Assembly: GCA_964611635.1 (NCBI GenBank)
Contig: CAZTAS010000099.1
Span: 1 to 21,585 of the forward strand
Reading direction: 5' to 3'
Origin: JAFDED01 sp964611635
Lineage (GTDB): Bacteria; Desulfobacterota; JAFDED01
Length of the DNA stretch: 21,585 nt
Below, piece after piece: positions 1 to 7,576 of this stretch (within the stretch, counting starts at the first letter, position 1; each line of letters begins with the position of its first letter). Both the position numbers and the translations under genes were made by a program. The notes below the pieces were generated by a model. That model was not told the DNA's origin. It saw nothing but the letters and a program-made list of their open reading frames with translations, and did no database searches.

Positions 1-51
1 TGAAAAATCAAGGTCGTAGAGGCAAAGGACTTTCAACTGCAAAATTTGGGT

Positions 52-1659
52 TTATGATAAATCACAGTCCCCGAAGAAGGAGCCTGCTACATACCCCCGG
101 GCCATGGCCTCGTAGGTAAAGGCGTGGCGGAAATGGTCCTGCCCCAGCTTCACGTACGCGTAACGCTTTGACCCGGTTTCTTCATCTTCTTCCAGCTTTT
201 TGGCCACGTTGTGCAGGTGGCGGGCGAACTCCCGGACAATTTCGCATTCCCTGGGCAGGATGATCTGGCCTTGCAGGATCTCATGGTGCGAGGCGTCCAG
301 GGATTCGGTGCGGTTGCCCTGTACGCTCATCTCCGCCTCGTTCCACCGGAAGCTCCCTTTCTGGCGCTCGTTGTAGTAGCTCAAGAAGACCTTCCCCCGG
401 TGCCGTTGGGCGAATGCCCGGGCGTTTCTCGTCTCCGGCAGGGCATCCACCACGCAGCGGGAGACGTGGAAGAGACTCATGAGCCTGTCCAGTTCCTCCC
501 AGTCCAGGTACGTCCCAAGGTGGATGATCTTGCCCGCCTTTCCCGGGTGGCGCTTCCCGATGACAACTTGGAGGTCTTTGCCCTGGTCCACTCCCATGGA
601 GCAGGGCCCGGGGTCGGAGTCGGCAATGCCATCGCCTCCGCACAGGGCCAGCACTTCCTGGATGCTCAGCCGGTTTTCAGCCTCTACGTAGGGAAGACCA
701 AGCTTTAGGTTGTAAAAGTCGGTCATGTTATCGGTGGTCCTGAACTGGTGGAGGATCTCCGCCGGCTCCACGAACCGGCTGAAGAGTTGACTGTAATGGT
801 AGCCGCGCTTTTCGGTGACAGATGGGTGCCTCGCCACCCACTGTCCTTTCGCCGGATCCAATTCCCCATGGCAGCGCCGGCAGGCCCGGATAACCTGTCC
901 CCCCACCTCCAGGAGGCAATCGGGGAAGGTCTCCTCCATGCACGTCCACTCTCCACAGCTGGCGCACCTCAGCACCCAGAACCGCTGGTCCGTCTCCTGG
1001 AAGGCCCTATCGATGCCGTAATCGGGCAGGGTGGGGTTGGAGAGCTTGAGTACCCTTTTGAACTCGCTGTGGCTCATGCGCTCCAGGGCCATGTCCACCG
1101 CGTTCTGCGGCGCCTCGTCCAGCTCGTCGAAGATGACGAAGTCCGCAGGTACGGACTTAAGCCCCACTCGGGAGTGCATCCCTCGCAGGTACAGGAAGGC
1201 GTTCCAGATCTGCTTGATTCCGGCCGCGTCGGTATCCTGGATCCATGCCCCGATGGTCTCCGGGTTGTCGTGGATCAAGGGAGTGATCCTTCCCCTGGAG
1301 AAATCGAGAACATCGGACCGCGAGGGAAACAGGTACAGGATGCCCCGGTAGCCGCCATACCTGGCGCCCCACATGGTTTTTAGCATGGCCTTGGAGGTCA
1401 GGCCCATCTGCGCGGCCTTCATCTCCACCACGTGGGGGTGGTTGTCCTGGTAAGGCTCCTGGAGATATTCGTGCCGCTGAAATGAAAAAGTCTTTCCATC
1501 CAGGATGACAGGCGTCCTCTCCGCCCACTCAGCCAGCGAGAAGGTAGAGTCTTCCCCAACCTCCACCCGCCTGCTAAGAGAGCTCAAGAGTGCTTCGTAC
1601 AGCTTTTCTTTCCTGGAGATTACGTATGATCTTTTCTCTGACTTCAGGTGATGCATCAC
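52..1659 (-). CDS. terL: Phage terminase large subunit, GpA type
   Basis: This is the ATPase/nuclease motor that cuts concatemeric phage DNA and pumps it into the prohead. In the 535-aa product a degenerate Walker A-like loop (AAQMGLTSK, about residues 82-90) is followed by a Walker B element (VIFDELDE, 175-182). A zinc ribbon uses C232, C235, C260 and C263. The C-terminal nuclease part has D358 and D362 in GVDQGKD and another acidic site near VVDALPE (about 405). Motif order and length fit the lambda GpA family. I take the GTG at 1659 as start because GGAGG lies 6 bases upstream. That makes the gene overlap terS by 86 bases, which suggests translational coupling. An internal TTG near the terS stop has no comparable ribosome binding site. 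Family assignment is firm from motifs; function is inferred. Confidence 0.9.
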   Translation of the reverse strand: MMHHLKSEKRSYVISRKEKLYEALLSSLSRRVEVGEDSTFSLAEWAERTPVILDGKTFSFQRHEYLQEPYQDNHPHVVEMKAAQMGLTSKAMLKTMWGARYGGYRGILYLFPSRSDVLDFSRGRITPLIHDNPETIGAWIQDTDAAGIKQIWNAFLYLRGMHSRVGLKSVPADFVIFDELDEAPQNAVDMALERMSHSEFKRVLKLSNPTLPDYGIDRAFQETDQRFWVLRCASCGEWTCMEETFPDCLLEVGGQVIRACRRCHGELDPAKGQWVARHPSVTEKRGYHYSQLFSRFVEPAEILHQFRTTDNMTDFYNLKLGLPYVEAENRLSIQEVLALCGGDGIADSDPGPCSMGVDQGKDLQVVIGKRHPGKAGKIIHLGTYLDWEELDRLMSLFHVSRCVVDALPETRNARAFAQRHRGKVFLSYYNERQKGSFRWNEAEMSVQGNRTESLDASHHEILQGQIILPRECEIVREFARHLHNVAKKLEEDEETGSKRYAYVKLGQDHFRHAFTYEAMARGYVAGSFFGDCDLS

Positions 1660-2089
1660 CTATTGCCTCCAGAACCTCCTGCTGGAACTCCGCCACGGCC
1701 CTCATGTCGTAGAGGACCTGGAAGATATCCAGCTGGAGCTTGAGCTGCCCGCGGATCTCCTGCATGGCCTTCAGGGCCACCTCCCGCGGGTCCCGCTGCA
1801 TACCATCTTGGGACGTCTCCTCCCCGCGGATCACCCGCATGGCCCGCTCCAGAACCTCATTTGCGTGGGCGTTGATCTTCTGGAGCTGATCAATGGCGTT
1901 GATTTCCTTCCTGATGATTTTGTCCACCTTGCGGAAGGTAACATCTTTTGTTATGGCCATGTTGAGGGACTTGAGCCGCTTGGATATTGCGCTCTTGGTC
2001 ACTCCCATCTTTCGGGCGATCTCCGCCGGGGAGTTTCCATCCTTAATCAGTTGAAATAACTTGTCATCCGAGATTTTCCGTGTGGGCAT
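1574..2089 (-). CDS. terS: Terminase small subunit-like DNA-binding protein
   Basis: The 171-aa protein begins with a helix-turn-helix (about residues 20-42, SPAEIARKMGVTKSAISKRL). A long, charged, helical region follows (about 50-160), rich in K/E/R and likely to oligomerise. This is the usual shape of terminase small subunits, which recognise the packaging site and hand DNA to the large subunit. Its place directly before and overlapping the large-subunit gene supports the call. An AGGGA sequence precedes the ATG by 9 bases. Four 10-bp tandem repeats sit 12 bases upstream of the start and are a natural candidate for its binding site. Without the neighbour I would only call it an HTH protein. 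Confidence 0.75.
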   Translation of the reverse strand: MPTRKISDDKLFQLIKDGNSPAEIARKMGVTKSAISKRLKSLNMAITKDVTFRKVDKIIRKEINAIDQLQKINAHANEVLERAMRVIRGEETSQDGMQRDPREVALKAMQEIRGQLKLQLDIFQVLYDMRAVAEFQQEVLEAIGDASPEVREKIIRNLQERKAVRSTLELS

Positions 2090-2100
2090 CGACGATTCCC

Positions 2101-2147
2101 TGGAAACTTATGGAAACTCTTGGAAACTTATGGAAACCGGGTTTCCA
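2101..2147. repeat. Four tandem 10-bp repeats plus a palindrome upstream of terS
   Basis: TGGAAACTTA, TGGAAACTCT, TGGAAACTTA and TGGAAACCGG follow each other without gap at 2101-2140, an exact 10-bp period. The last copy merges into the palindrome TGGAAACCGGGTTTCCA (2131-2147). The 10-bp period puts every copy on the same face of the DNA helix. The array lies in the 62-bp gap between the TubC_N-like gene and terS. It could be the terminase recognition site (cos/pac-like) or an operator for the packaging genes. The function is inferred. Confidence 0.85.
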
Positions 2148-2151
2148 CACA

Positions 2152-2796
2152 TCAGTTACAAGCAACAAATTCTTTGCACCTGTGGCGGGCCATCCCCCAC
2201 TGGCCTCTTTTTCCTGTGTTGGCCGGGCGCTGGCAAAGGCCGAAGGAATGGGGCGTAGGCCCTCCCTGAAATTGCTGGCAGTCAATGCAGCGGATCTCTG
2301 GATCCTTCCGGGCTGATTCCTCTGCTTGGAGCGTGGCAGGTTGCGGGGATTTTCCAGCATCCGACACATCATCGAGTTTCAAAGTTTGCCCGCTTTGCGC
2401 CTCGTATTCTTTCACCAGTGCTCCAAATTCCTCTGCCGGCAACACCCGGTGCAGATAGTCGGCAACCTGGGGGAAGTGTCCGCTGTAAAATCCGCCTGAG
2501 CGAATATCCTCCAGAAAGCTACAAAAAAGGCTGTTCCCGCCCACTGCCTTCGGCGGGGTCGATGAGAAGCCCTTTGTTTTTCCAAGCTCGGATTCAGCGG
2601 AGATGCCTTCAGCTGTGAAACCGCGTTCCCTTTCAATCTGCAGGTGCTTTACAAGAGCATTCCTATGTTCTTTCAACAGCATACGAAGCTCGGCGGTCAT
2701 CGCAGCTGCAGGCGCCTCGTATCTCAGTCGGCCATGGTCCTCCTCCAAGACGATGTTTCGATCTCTGCATTCGGCCAAAATTTCCTCGATCTCCAT
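2152..2796 (-). CDS. TubC_N docking-like domain protein with cysteine-rich tail
   Basis: The first 55 or so residues match the TubC N-terminal docking domain pattern: an acidic helix (EEILAECRDRNI), a short hairpin (DHGRLRYEAP), then a helix (LRMLLKEHRNALVKHL). The middle (60-165) is low in recognisable features. The C-terminal 45 residues carry CIDCQQF, then spaced cysteines (GLCQRP, HRCKEF) that could bind zinc. TubC_N was first described in polyketide and peptide synthetases but similar domains occur in short proteins of phages and mobile elements. I infer a protein-protein adaptor role and cannot name the partner. The start is supported by AAAGGAG 9 bases upstream of the ATG. The gene lies between the iteron array and terS. 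Confidence 0.7.
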   Translation of the reverse strand: MEIEEILAECRDRNIVLEEDHGRLRYEAPAAAMTAELRMLLKEHRNALVKHLQIERERGFTAEGISAESELGKTKGFSSTPPKAVGGNSLFCSFLEDIRSGGFYSGHFPQVADYLHRVLPAEEFGALVKEYEAQSGQTLKLDDVSDAGKSPQPATLQAEESARKDPEIRCIDCQQFQGGPTPHSFGLCQRPANTGKRGQWGMARHRCKEFVACN

Positions 2797-2839
2797 CGGA
2801 TGATGCTCCTTTCATCTCATGATGGTGAGCCCGTTGAGG

Positions 2840-3122
2840 AGGTTCACTACAGGTTCACCCATAGGTTCACCATTCTAACTATATGATTTATCATGACAAT
2901 TTTCTCAAGGGTGAACCTAGTGAACCTCGAAGCGCTCTCATCTCCTCCATATCCCTATTTTTCGCCCTACTTATAAGTGGCTTCGTTTTCTCTCGCATAC
3001 GCGCTGGCATTGAAAAAAGGTTCACCAGGTTCACCACACATCCATAAAACCCTTATCTGACGCGGGTTTTAGCCTGGTGAACCTCGTGGTGAACCTCGGG
3101 TGAACCTCACGTGAGGTTCACC
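2840..3122. repeat. Iteron array (GGTGAACCT, 11 copies); candidate replication origin
   Basis: Nine-base units occur in both orientations. AGGTTCACC-type copies start at 2840, 2851, 2863, 3018, 3027 and 3114. GGTGAACCT-type copies start at 2910, 2919, 3076, 3088 and 3099. Two copies are imperfect (2840 ends in CACT; 2919 begins AGTG). Spacing inside clusters is 9, 11 or 12 bp. An A+T-rich stretch lies at about 2872-2909 between two clusters. The last copy abuts the stop codon of the primase-helicase gene. The array fills nearly the whole 326-bp gap to the next gene. Phage P4 alpha protein binds type I iterons that I recall as GGTGAACAG, a close match. I infer an origin bound by the neighbouring primase-helicase; an operator array is the alternative. 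Confidence 0.8.
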
Positions 3123-5552
3123 CTACAGGTATCCCTCTTCCATGTCCTCTGGCCCGGGAGAACAGGCTATTCTCTCGCCATCATCGACTGGCTCCAAACG
3201 CCATAGCTGTGCCCTTTTTCGCGTTCCTCCCGCGATGATCCGGAACCTCTCGACATGGACATCCTTGAGCTTCCTGAGAAAGTTTCCAAGCCAGGTTTTT
3301 TGGCTATGTACGTTCTGGCTTTTCCCCATGTTGATGGGGAGTTCGTTTTCGATAATTAGAGAATAGAGCTCTGTCACCCCGACTTCATCCCGAGAAAAGG
3401 CCTCCCACCAAGAGTTCACGAACGATCTCAAAGCAGCCCCCTCAGCATCCGAGTTTTCGTAAAAGTCATTGAGATTGCCTAAAAACCCGGGAATCCCGGA
3501 CACCATGAGTATCCCGCCAATCACCTTTCTCCACTGCTCAAACATGCCCAGAGGAGGAACGCCCTCAGGATCAGGGCAACCTTCTGCGATCCATGCTTGG
3601 ACCATCGTGAGCGCAGCCCAGATCAATTCGTGCCTGTTCTCCTCCACCCATTCCATCAGGTTGGGATGCCTGAAGGATGTGGCATCTCGCATCCATGGGC
3701 GATCAACTTTTGCGTCAATCCGAATCCTAATCGTCCTCCTAGCAATTTCAGAAGAAAAGGACGGATTATTGGCGGTCACTATCCAACCGCAACGCACGGG
3801 CAATCTGACGATTTTCGATTTTCCCAGGAGCCGGTCTTGCCATATCGTGCTGGTGATGGCGCTGGCCAGGGAGCTGGAGTCGAGGCGGCGCCTGATGTTA
3901 TCGAGAAGAAGGTATGCCGGACTCTTTATTAACGCCGCTGTAATCCTTTTGCGCCATTCTTCATCATCCCTACCCTCGCTCATTGAAGCGATGACATGCC
4001 CGAGAGCTGGGTAGGTGACAGCACGAGCACACAACGTTTTCCCGCTTCCCGAAAACGGTGATTCAAACGAGTGGACGGGTGTCGACCCAGGAATGAGCAA
4101 TCTGACAAATGGTAGAATCTTCAAGGCAATGGCATGAGCCTTCTCAGCAGGTCCGCAAAAGGGAAAGTCCCCCAGCAAATCATCAACACGCTCTCGAGCT
4201 CGCCGCAGGTCTTCCTGACGAGGATTTTCAAGTATTTCAGGTATAGGATGGACAATAGTTGGATCTAAAAAGCAGCGGGTGAATTTATCATAGCCAGATA
4301 CTATCTGGAGTTTCTTAATTTCCGAATAAATGGGATGCGTTACGATTCTGCTCAGGTAAGGAATCGGAGGTTCTGGTTCAACGAGCAGATCACGGACCAC
4401 GTGCATTGGGGGCAGGGCGGGCTCGATTTCTTCTCCATCATGCTTGTACCAGTAGGCGAACCTCGCAAGAATATGTCGTAAGTAGTTCTCGCACAAGGTC
4501 CTAGCATATAAAAAACCCTCTCCATCCTGCTCAATGCGAACCAGGCCAGTTGCGTGGTGGAAGATCTTCGGGGGGTCATTTGATGCTTGGATAGCCTCCC
4601 AAGCCTGCGCGGCCACCTCTCGAAGGTTCAGATTCTGTGCGCATATCCGAATGTGAGGAAGGCCCTCGGCGTCCTTTGCTCCACCTGCGTTGTTCTCTCC
4701 TCGCTCAATCTGAATTGGGGTTGCGTTCTCAAGGGCGTTTTGAAAAGCCGCTTTGAATCCGTGAACATCTTTCTTGTGAAGAACGTTGACGTCTTTGCAG
4801 CCTGTGAGTTGATGCAACGGAACCTCAAAAAGTTTACCCCGCCACGACTTCCATGAACTGAACCGTTCCAATAAGCCAGCAACAAAAGCCTCTCCGCCTT
4901 CATCTGGCTCCCGGATGATAAAGACTTTCTCGATATCCCTCACGTGTTCGGCATGAAGGGCCCGGGTCATATTTGCTCCCGGGATGCCCAGACCCGGAAT
5001 CTCATGGAACCATAAGGTCCAGCTATCGCTCTCGCCCTCGACTAGGACTAGATATCCGGCCTCTTGGGCTTCTTCCCGACGCCACAGGCCATACGGGACC
5101 GGCTTTCCCTGGCCTTTGGTCCACCGGCTCCCTTCTCCTGCACTAAGAGTGGTTCTAAGTCGTTGTCGAGGAGCAAGAGTGCCATCCTCCAGCTTGTAAA
5201 TGATCTTCAAAACAGGCTTGCCGGGAATTTTTTTGGCAAACTTTCGGAGGAATTCTGGAGGCAATCCTTTGTCTGCGGCCAGCGTCGCTACTGAGATTTC
5301 TTCGCTCGATCCTTTCTTCTGTCCTCGATCCTCAAACAGATCCCGCATGGTAAGGCCTATAGCCGCAAGAACGGATTCGATGGAACAGCCAGCAAAGCAT
5401 TTGAGTAGTACCCGGCCGTCAGCGCCCTCGCTGATAGATAGGCTGGGGATAGTGTCCTCATGGGCAGGGCAGAGGGCAGACCAGCCGTTGCCTTGCTTCC
5501 TGATGCCCTCAAGCTTTGACAGCACCTTTGATACCGGAGTGCTCTGGTGCAT
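3123..5552 (-). CDS. Phage/satellite primase-helicase (CHC2 zinc finger, TOPRIM, P-loop ATPase)
   Basis: The 809-aa protein has a DnaG-type zinc finger at the N-terminus (C28-x2-H31 and C52-x3-C56). The TOPRIM catalytic core is VEGESD with E172, plus an acidic IIREPDEGGE near 215. A long linker leads to a P-loop ATPase with Walker A GSGKT (K505) and Walker B LLLDN (D551). The ATPase would unwind the origin and the primase would lay down primers, so one protein could start replication, as phage P4 alpha (about 780 aa) does. The C-terminal 200 residues are a candidate iteron-binding region. The start has AAGGA upstream, and the HTH gene ends 21 bases before it, so the two are one transcript. 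The iteron array directly follows the stop codon. Confidence 0.85.
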   Translation of the reverse strand: MHQSTPVSKVLSKLEGIRKQGNGWSALCPAHEDTIPSLSISEGADGRVLLKCFAGCSIESVLAAIGLTMRDLFEDRGQKKGSSEEISVATLAADKGLPPEFLRKFAKKIPGKPVLKIIYKLEDGTLAPRQRLRTTLSAGEGSRWTKGQGKPVPYGLWRREEAQEAGYLVLVEGESDSWTLWFHEIPGLGIPGANMTRALHAEHVRDIEKVFIIREPDEGGEAFVAGLLERFSSWKSWRGKLFEVPLHQLTGCKDVNVLHKKDVHGFKAAFQNALENATPIQIERGENNAGGAKDAEGLPHIRICAQNLNLREVAAQAWEAIQASNDPPKIFHHATGLVRIEQDGEGFLYARTLCENYLRHILARFAYWYKHDGEEIEPALPPMHVVRDLLVEPEPPIPYLSRIVTHPIYSEIKKLQIVSGYDKFTRCFLDPTIVHPIPEILENPRQEDLRRARERVDDLLGDFPFCGPAEKAHAIALKILPFVRLLIPGSTPVHSFESPFSGSGKTLCARAVTYPALGHVIASMSEGRDDEEWRKRITAALIKSPAYLLLDNIRRRLDSSSLASAITSTIWQDRLLGKSKIVRLPVRCGWIVTANNPSFSSEIARRTIRIRIDAKVDRPWMRDATSFRHPNLMEWVEENRHELIWAALTMVQAWIAEGCPDPEGVPPLGMFEQWRKVIGGILMVSGIPGFLGNLNDFYENSDAEGAALRSFVNSWWEAFSRDEVGVTELYSLIIENELPINMGKSQNVHSQKTWLGNFLRKLKDVHVERFRIIAGGTRKRAQLWRLEPVDDGERIACSPGPEDMEEGYL

Positions 5553-5573
5553 CTCTGAAATCCTTCAAAGCGC

Positions 5574-5771
5574 TTATTGTCGTTTATTCTTGGCGATGAA
5601 TGCCTCAATGTCCATAGAGTCAATCAGTATTTTGCGGCCGACTTGGAGGTAAGGGAGATTCCCACCCCAGAGCTGACATCGCCACCACCAAAGGCTCACC
5701 CCATACCGCCGCACCACTTCTTTAATACTTAACAATCTTCTCTCGGGCACATTTCGGGCACAGTGGGTCAT
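5574..5771 (-). CDS. AlpA/excisionase-like small helix-turn-helix protein
   Basis: The 65-aa product has the layout of AlpA/excisionase proteins of the MerR-like winged-helix group: LLSIKEVVRRYGVS (13-26) as the HTH, then a short wing (LPYLQVGRKILIDS, 39-52) and a final helix (DIEAFIAKN). Such proteins switch integration to excision or activate element genes. Here an unusual WWW run (28-30) sits where a recognition helix usually reads DNA. AAGGAAA lies about 10 bases upstream of the ATG. The gene is immediately upstream of the primase-helicase gene. No integrase is visible, so regulator of the replication operon is as likely as excisionase. Confidence 0.7.
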   Translation of the reverse strand: MTHCARNVPERRLLSIKEVVRRYGVSLWWWRCQLWGGNLPYLQVGRKILIDSMDIEAFIAKNKRQ

Positions 5772-5835
5772 AATTAACCGATTTCCTTACTTATTTTTTG
5801 ATACAAAGGATTGACAATCCACTGGGTCGATTGCA

Positions 5836-5943
5836 AATCACCAAATCCAAACACTTCCCTACATTCCCTAACACTAGGATACCACCTGAATTTTGTTGGG
5901 TCTAATCACCAAAATTAGAGGTTTTTATGAGGGTAGTTTTGGT
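5836..5943. promoter_or_regulatory. Repeated motif region upstream of the HTH/primase operon
   Basis: The 312 bases between 5772 and 6083 hold no gene I can support. They contain two copies of AATCACCAAA (5836-5845 and 5904-5913), each preceded at short distance by TGGGTC. The second copy is also the left arm of an imperfect inverted repeat (AATCACCAAAA with TTTTGGTTATT near 5933-5943). Two TTCCCTA units stand side by side near 5856-5870. Placement upstream of the small HTH gene suggests operators for that protein or another repressor. No clear -35/-10 pair could be assigned. This is inference from repeats only. Confidence 0.4.
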
Positions 5944-6083
5944 TATTAGTGTCGCGGAAGATTTGGGTAAGATTAGGAGAAATGGATTTTCAAAAACCTG
6001 TTAACCAAAGACAGTGCGGGAAATGAAAGCACTGTGTGACGGTAGTTGGGCGGCGTAAACGAAGGAGAAACGCCTTCATGGCT

Positions 6084-6818
6084 TCAAGAATTTTGGGTTG
6101 ATGCAGTCTTTTCGCGTCGCTTTTTGAGAGTTCTTTCGATTTGTCTGCCCAGGGCAAAATTGCTCCAAACTGCCTCTGGATCAACAATTTCCAAACATCT
6201 CATCACAAATTTATAGAATGATCCTGTTAAACAACCTTCATAAGGATCAAAAGTAATACCGGCTTTCACTCCCTTTACTTTTTCAAAAATATCCGCAAGT
6301 CGTATTATGTATCCTTTGAGTGCCGCCTCAGCGGGACGGCCTCCTTTGCCTGGTTTCAGTCTTTGTAAAACCTCTCCCGCAGCTGAATGGAGCTTATGTA
6401 TATCCGACGGCCCATCAATCAGTTTAAAAAACTCTGGCTCTTCATAAATTTTCTCTTTGGTTACCACCATTTTGAAGGCCTCTGTTAAGGCAAGCTCTTG
6501 GGAGCTGAGATCATCCAACTGCTCCAGAGATTCTATCAATACTTCGGTTAACTTACGTATTTTACGAACAGCAGCCCTGGCCTCAGACAATTTTGGAGCT
6601 TTCGGAATAAGCTCTTTGTCAATAAAATAGAGAGCCGTTGCTCTTACAACGTCAAATTGAGTCTCTTCGGAAATTTCATCTAATCCCAAAGCTGTGGCTA
6701 TTTCTTGAAAATCCTCTTCGGAAAAATCATGAGAAGAAACGGGTCCTCCTCCAGCCCAAACCCGTCTTCGTCGTTCTTTTCTATCCACATCAGACCTTGT
6801 GTCTTGTTTAATGTTCAA
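6084..6818 (-). CDS. Hypothetical protein, 244 aa, TTG start
   Basis: I do not recognise this family. The protein is mostly charged helix. It has a basic N-terminus (KERRRRVWAGGG), an acidic stretch around 30-60, a helical middle with leucine-rich spacing (about 80-115), a KPGKGGRPAE loop near 160, and a C-terminal half containing GSFYKFVMRCLEIV. No membrane segment, signal peptide or catalytic motif is seen. The TTG at 6818 is well supported by a strong GAGGAGGGGAG ribosome binding site at 6821-6831. A sigma-70 type promoter lies about 170 bases upstream (6985-7012). A remnant reading frame overlaps its first 11 bases. The gene stands alone between the phage-like block and the defence operon, and could be cargo of either. 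Confidence 0.65.
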   Translation of the reverse strand: MNIKQDTRSDVDRKERRRRVWAGGGPVSSHDFSEEDFQEIATALGLDEISEETQFDVVRATALYFIDKELIPKAPKLSEARAAVRKIRKLTEVLIESLEQLDDLSSQELALTEAFKMVVTKEKIYEEPEFFKLIDGPSDIHKLHSAAGEVLQRLKPGKGGRPAEAALKGYIIRLADIFEKVKGVKAGITFDPYEGCLTGSFYKFVMRCLEIVDPEAVWSNFALGRQIERTLKKRREKTASTQNS

Positions 6819-6983
6819 GTCTCCCCTCCTCGCTGTCGCTGAAGCTCAGGTCAAGTGACCTCAGAATGTTTGCGCCGGAATGGCCTTCTTTCAGGGGCCT
6901 GGTGCGGACTCCCTGATCGTAAAAGGCAAAGTCCCGGATGTCCAAGATGATGGACTCAGGCCTCGGAACAGAGAGTATTGTCA
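6808..6983 (-). pseudogene. C-terminal remnant of an unknown gene
   Basis: Minus-strand frame open from a TAA near 6992 to a TAA at 6808-6810. It encodes about 58 protein-like residues (for example PESIILDIRDFAFYDQGV and ILRSLDLSFSDSEEGRL) but lacks an acceptable start codon with a ribosome binding site. Its stop lies inside the first codons of the 244-aa gene, as in translationally coupled operons. The promoter at 6985-7012 would begin transcription at or inside it. I read it as the tail of a gene whose 5' part was lost. It could instead be a chance open frame in a leader. Confidence 0.3.
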
Positions 6984-6984
6984 A

Positions 6985-7012
6985 ATTTTATCAGACGCCC
7001 ATATCTTGTCAA
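6985..7012 (-). promoter_or_regulatory. Sigma-70 type promoter for the 244-aa gene
   Basis: Read on the minus strand, TTGACA (7007-7012) is followed after 16 bases by TAAAAT (6985-6990). This is a perfect -35 and a one-mismatch -10. It points to the 244-aa gene and possibly the phage-like block beyond. No test of activity is possible from sequence. Confidence 0.6.
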
Positions 7013-7576
7013 TTTCTCATTCACCATTTGGGCTGAACTCATAAAGACAAGGAGCGACCGTTTTCCCAGCGAAATCCCGGCTGCTTTGCGCACCTATGGC
7101 CGCGGATGATCCCGTGATGCTCGGGCGAGCGCCCGTTGTCGGCGCTTCGAGGGCGGCGGGAGGAATTCCTGATCGCTGGCAACACCCAGGTGAAAACCAA
7201 GTTCTCCTGCCTTCCTCCTTGACTGATAAAACTCTATTCATAAAGCTGCAGTTTAGTCAAACCGAATCAATTTAGGATTATTGGTTGAAAGTGAGTATAA
7301 CGACCCGGATAAGCTGAGGGCAAAACAGCGGAACTGTAAGCCCGTCAGCCTTCATCTGGTGGTTAGGCTTTCCCATGAAGTCTATAGATTTTCCAATTGT
7401 GAGTGTCGAGATATTTTTTTCCATTGGCGAGGCCATAGGATGAAACGATGTTCATGTGCCTTCATTTCATCTCGTTCTTAAATTATGTCAACCACCGGCA
7501 TTTAGAAAGCCATCCTTATTCAATAAGAAACTCTTGGGCAGACTAAGACTATCGGAATTGGAAAAATTATGATTTT
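7013..7576. other. Gene-poor spacer between accessory modules
   Basis: About 560 bases with no gene I can support. The part at 7060-7200 is clearly more G+C-rich than its surroundings, and its short open frames (one of 74 codons on the minus strand, 7017-7241) resemble no protein I know. The right part holds the attC-like site described separately. It also has a 13-bp dyad CTTATTCAATAAG at 7515-7527, downstream of the HerA-like gene. No clear intrinsic terminator for the long operon was found. The patchwork composition suggests a junction between independently acquired segments. Confidence 0.5.
7295..7368 (+). other. Candidate integron attC site (74-bp imperfect palindrome)
   Basis: The left end GTATAAC (7295-7301) and right end GTTAGGC (7362-7368) match R''/R' box positions. 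Inside, the arms AAC-GACCC-GGATAAGC-TGAGGGC and GCCC-G-TCAGC-CTTCATC-TGGTG-GTT pair almost throughout. The right arm carries extra unpaired bases, as the conserved asymmetry of attC L boxes requires. The central loop is 7319-7337. An ATG at 7374 follows the R' box closely and opens a 22-codon frame. I found no integron integrase, second attC or convincing cassette gene, so this would be a lone site. It could instead be an unrelated structured element. Confidence 0.5.

Noticed and set aside
748..1383. Plus-strand open frame of 211 codons opposite terL
   Set aside because: Antisense shadow of the high-G+C terminase gene; no protein-like motifs.
2064..2372. Minus-strand open frame of 102 codons across the 10-bp repeats
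   Set aside because: Overlaps the TubC_N-like gene in another frame and its coding passes through the repeats; no motif.
2840..3122. CRISPR array
   Set aside because: Units are only 9 bp, occur in both orientations, and have no spacers of regular length; iterons fit better.
3469..4014. Plus-strand open frame of 181 codons
   Set aside because: Antisense shadow of the primase-helicase ATPase region.
7017..7241. Minus-strand open frame of 74 codons
   Set aside because: No recognisable motif, unusual composition (many S, A, P, G), no clear ribosome binding site, and other frames in this G+C-rich patch are equally open.
7515..7527. Intrinsic terminator after the HerA-like gene
   Set aside because: CTTATTCAATAAG has a one-base centre and no T-run, so it cannot form a terminator hairpin; at most a small dyad site.
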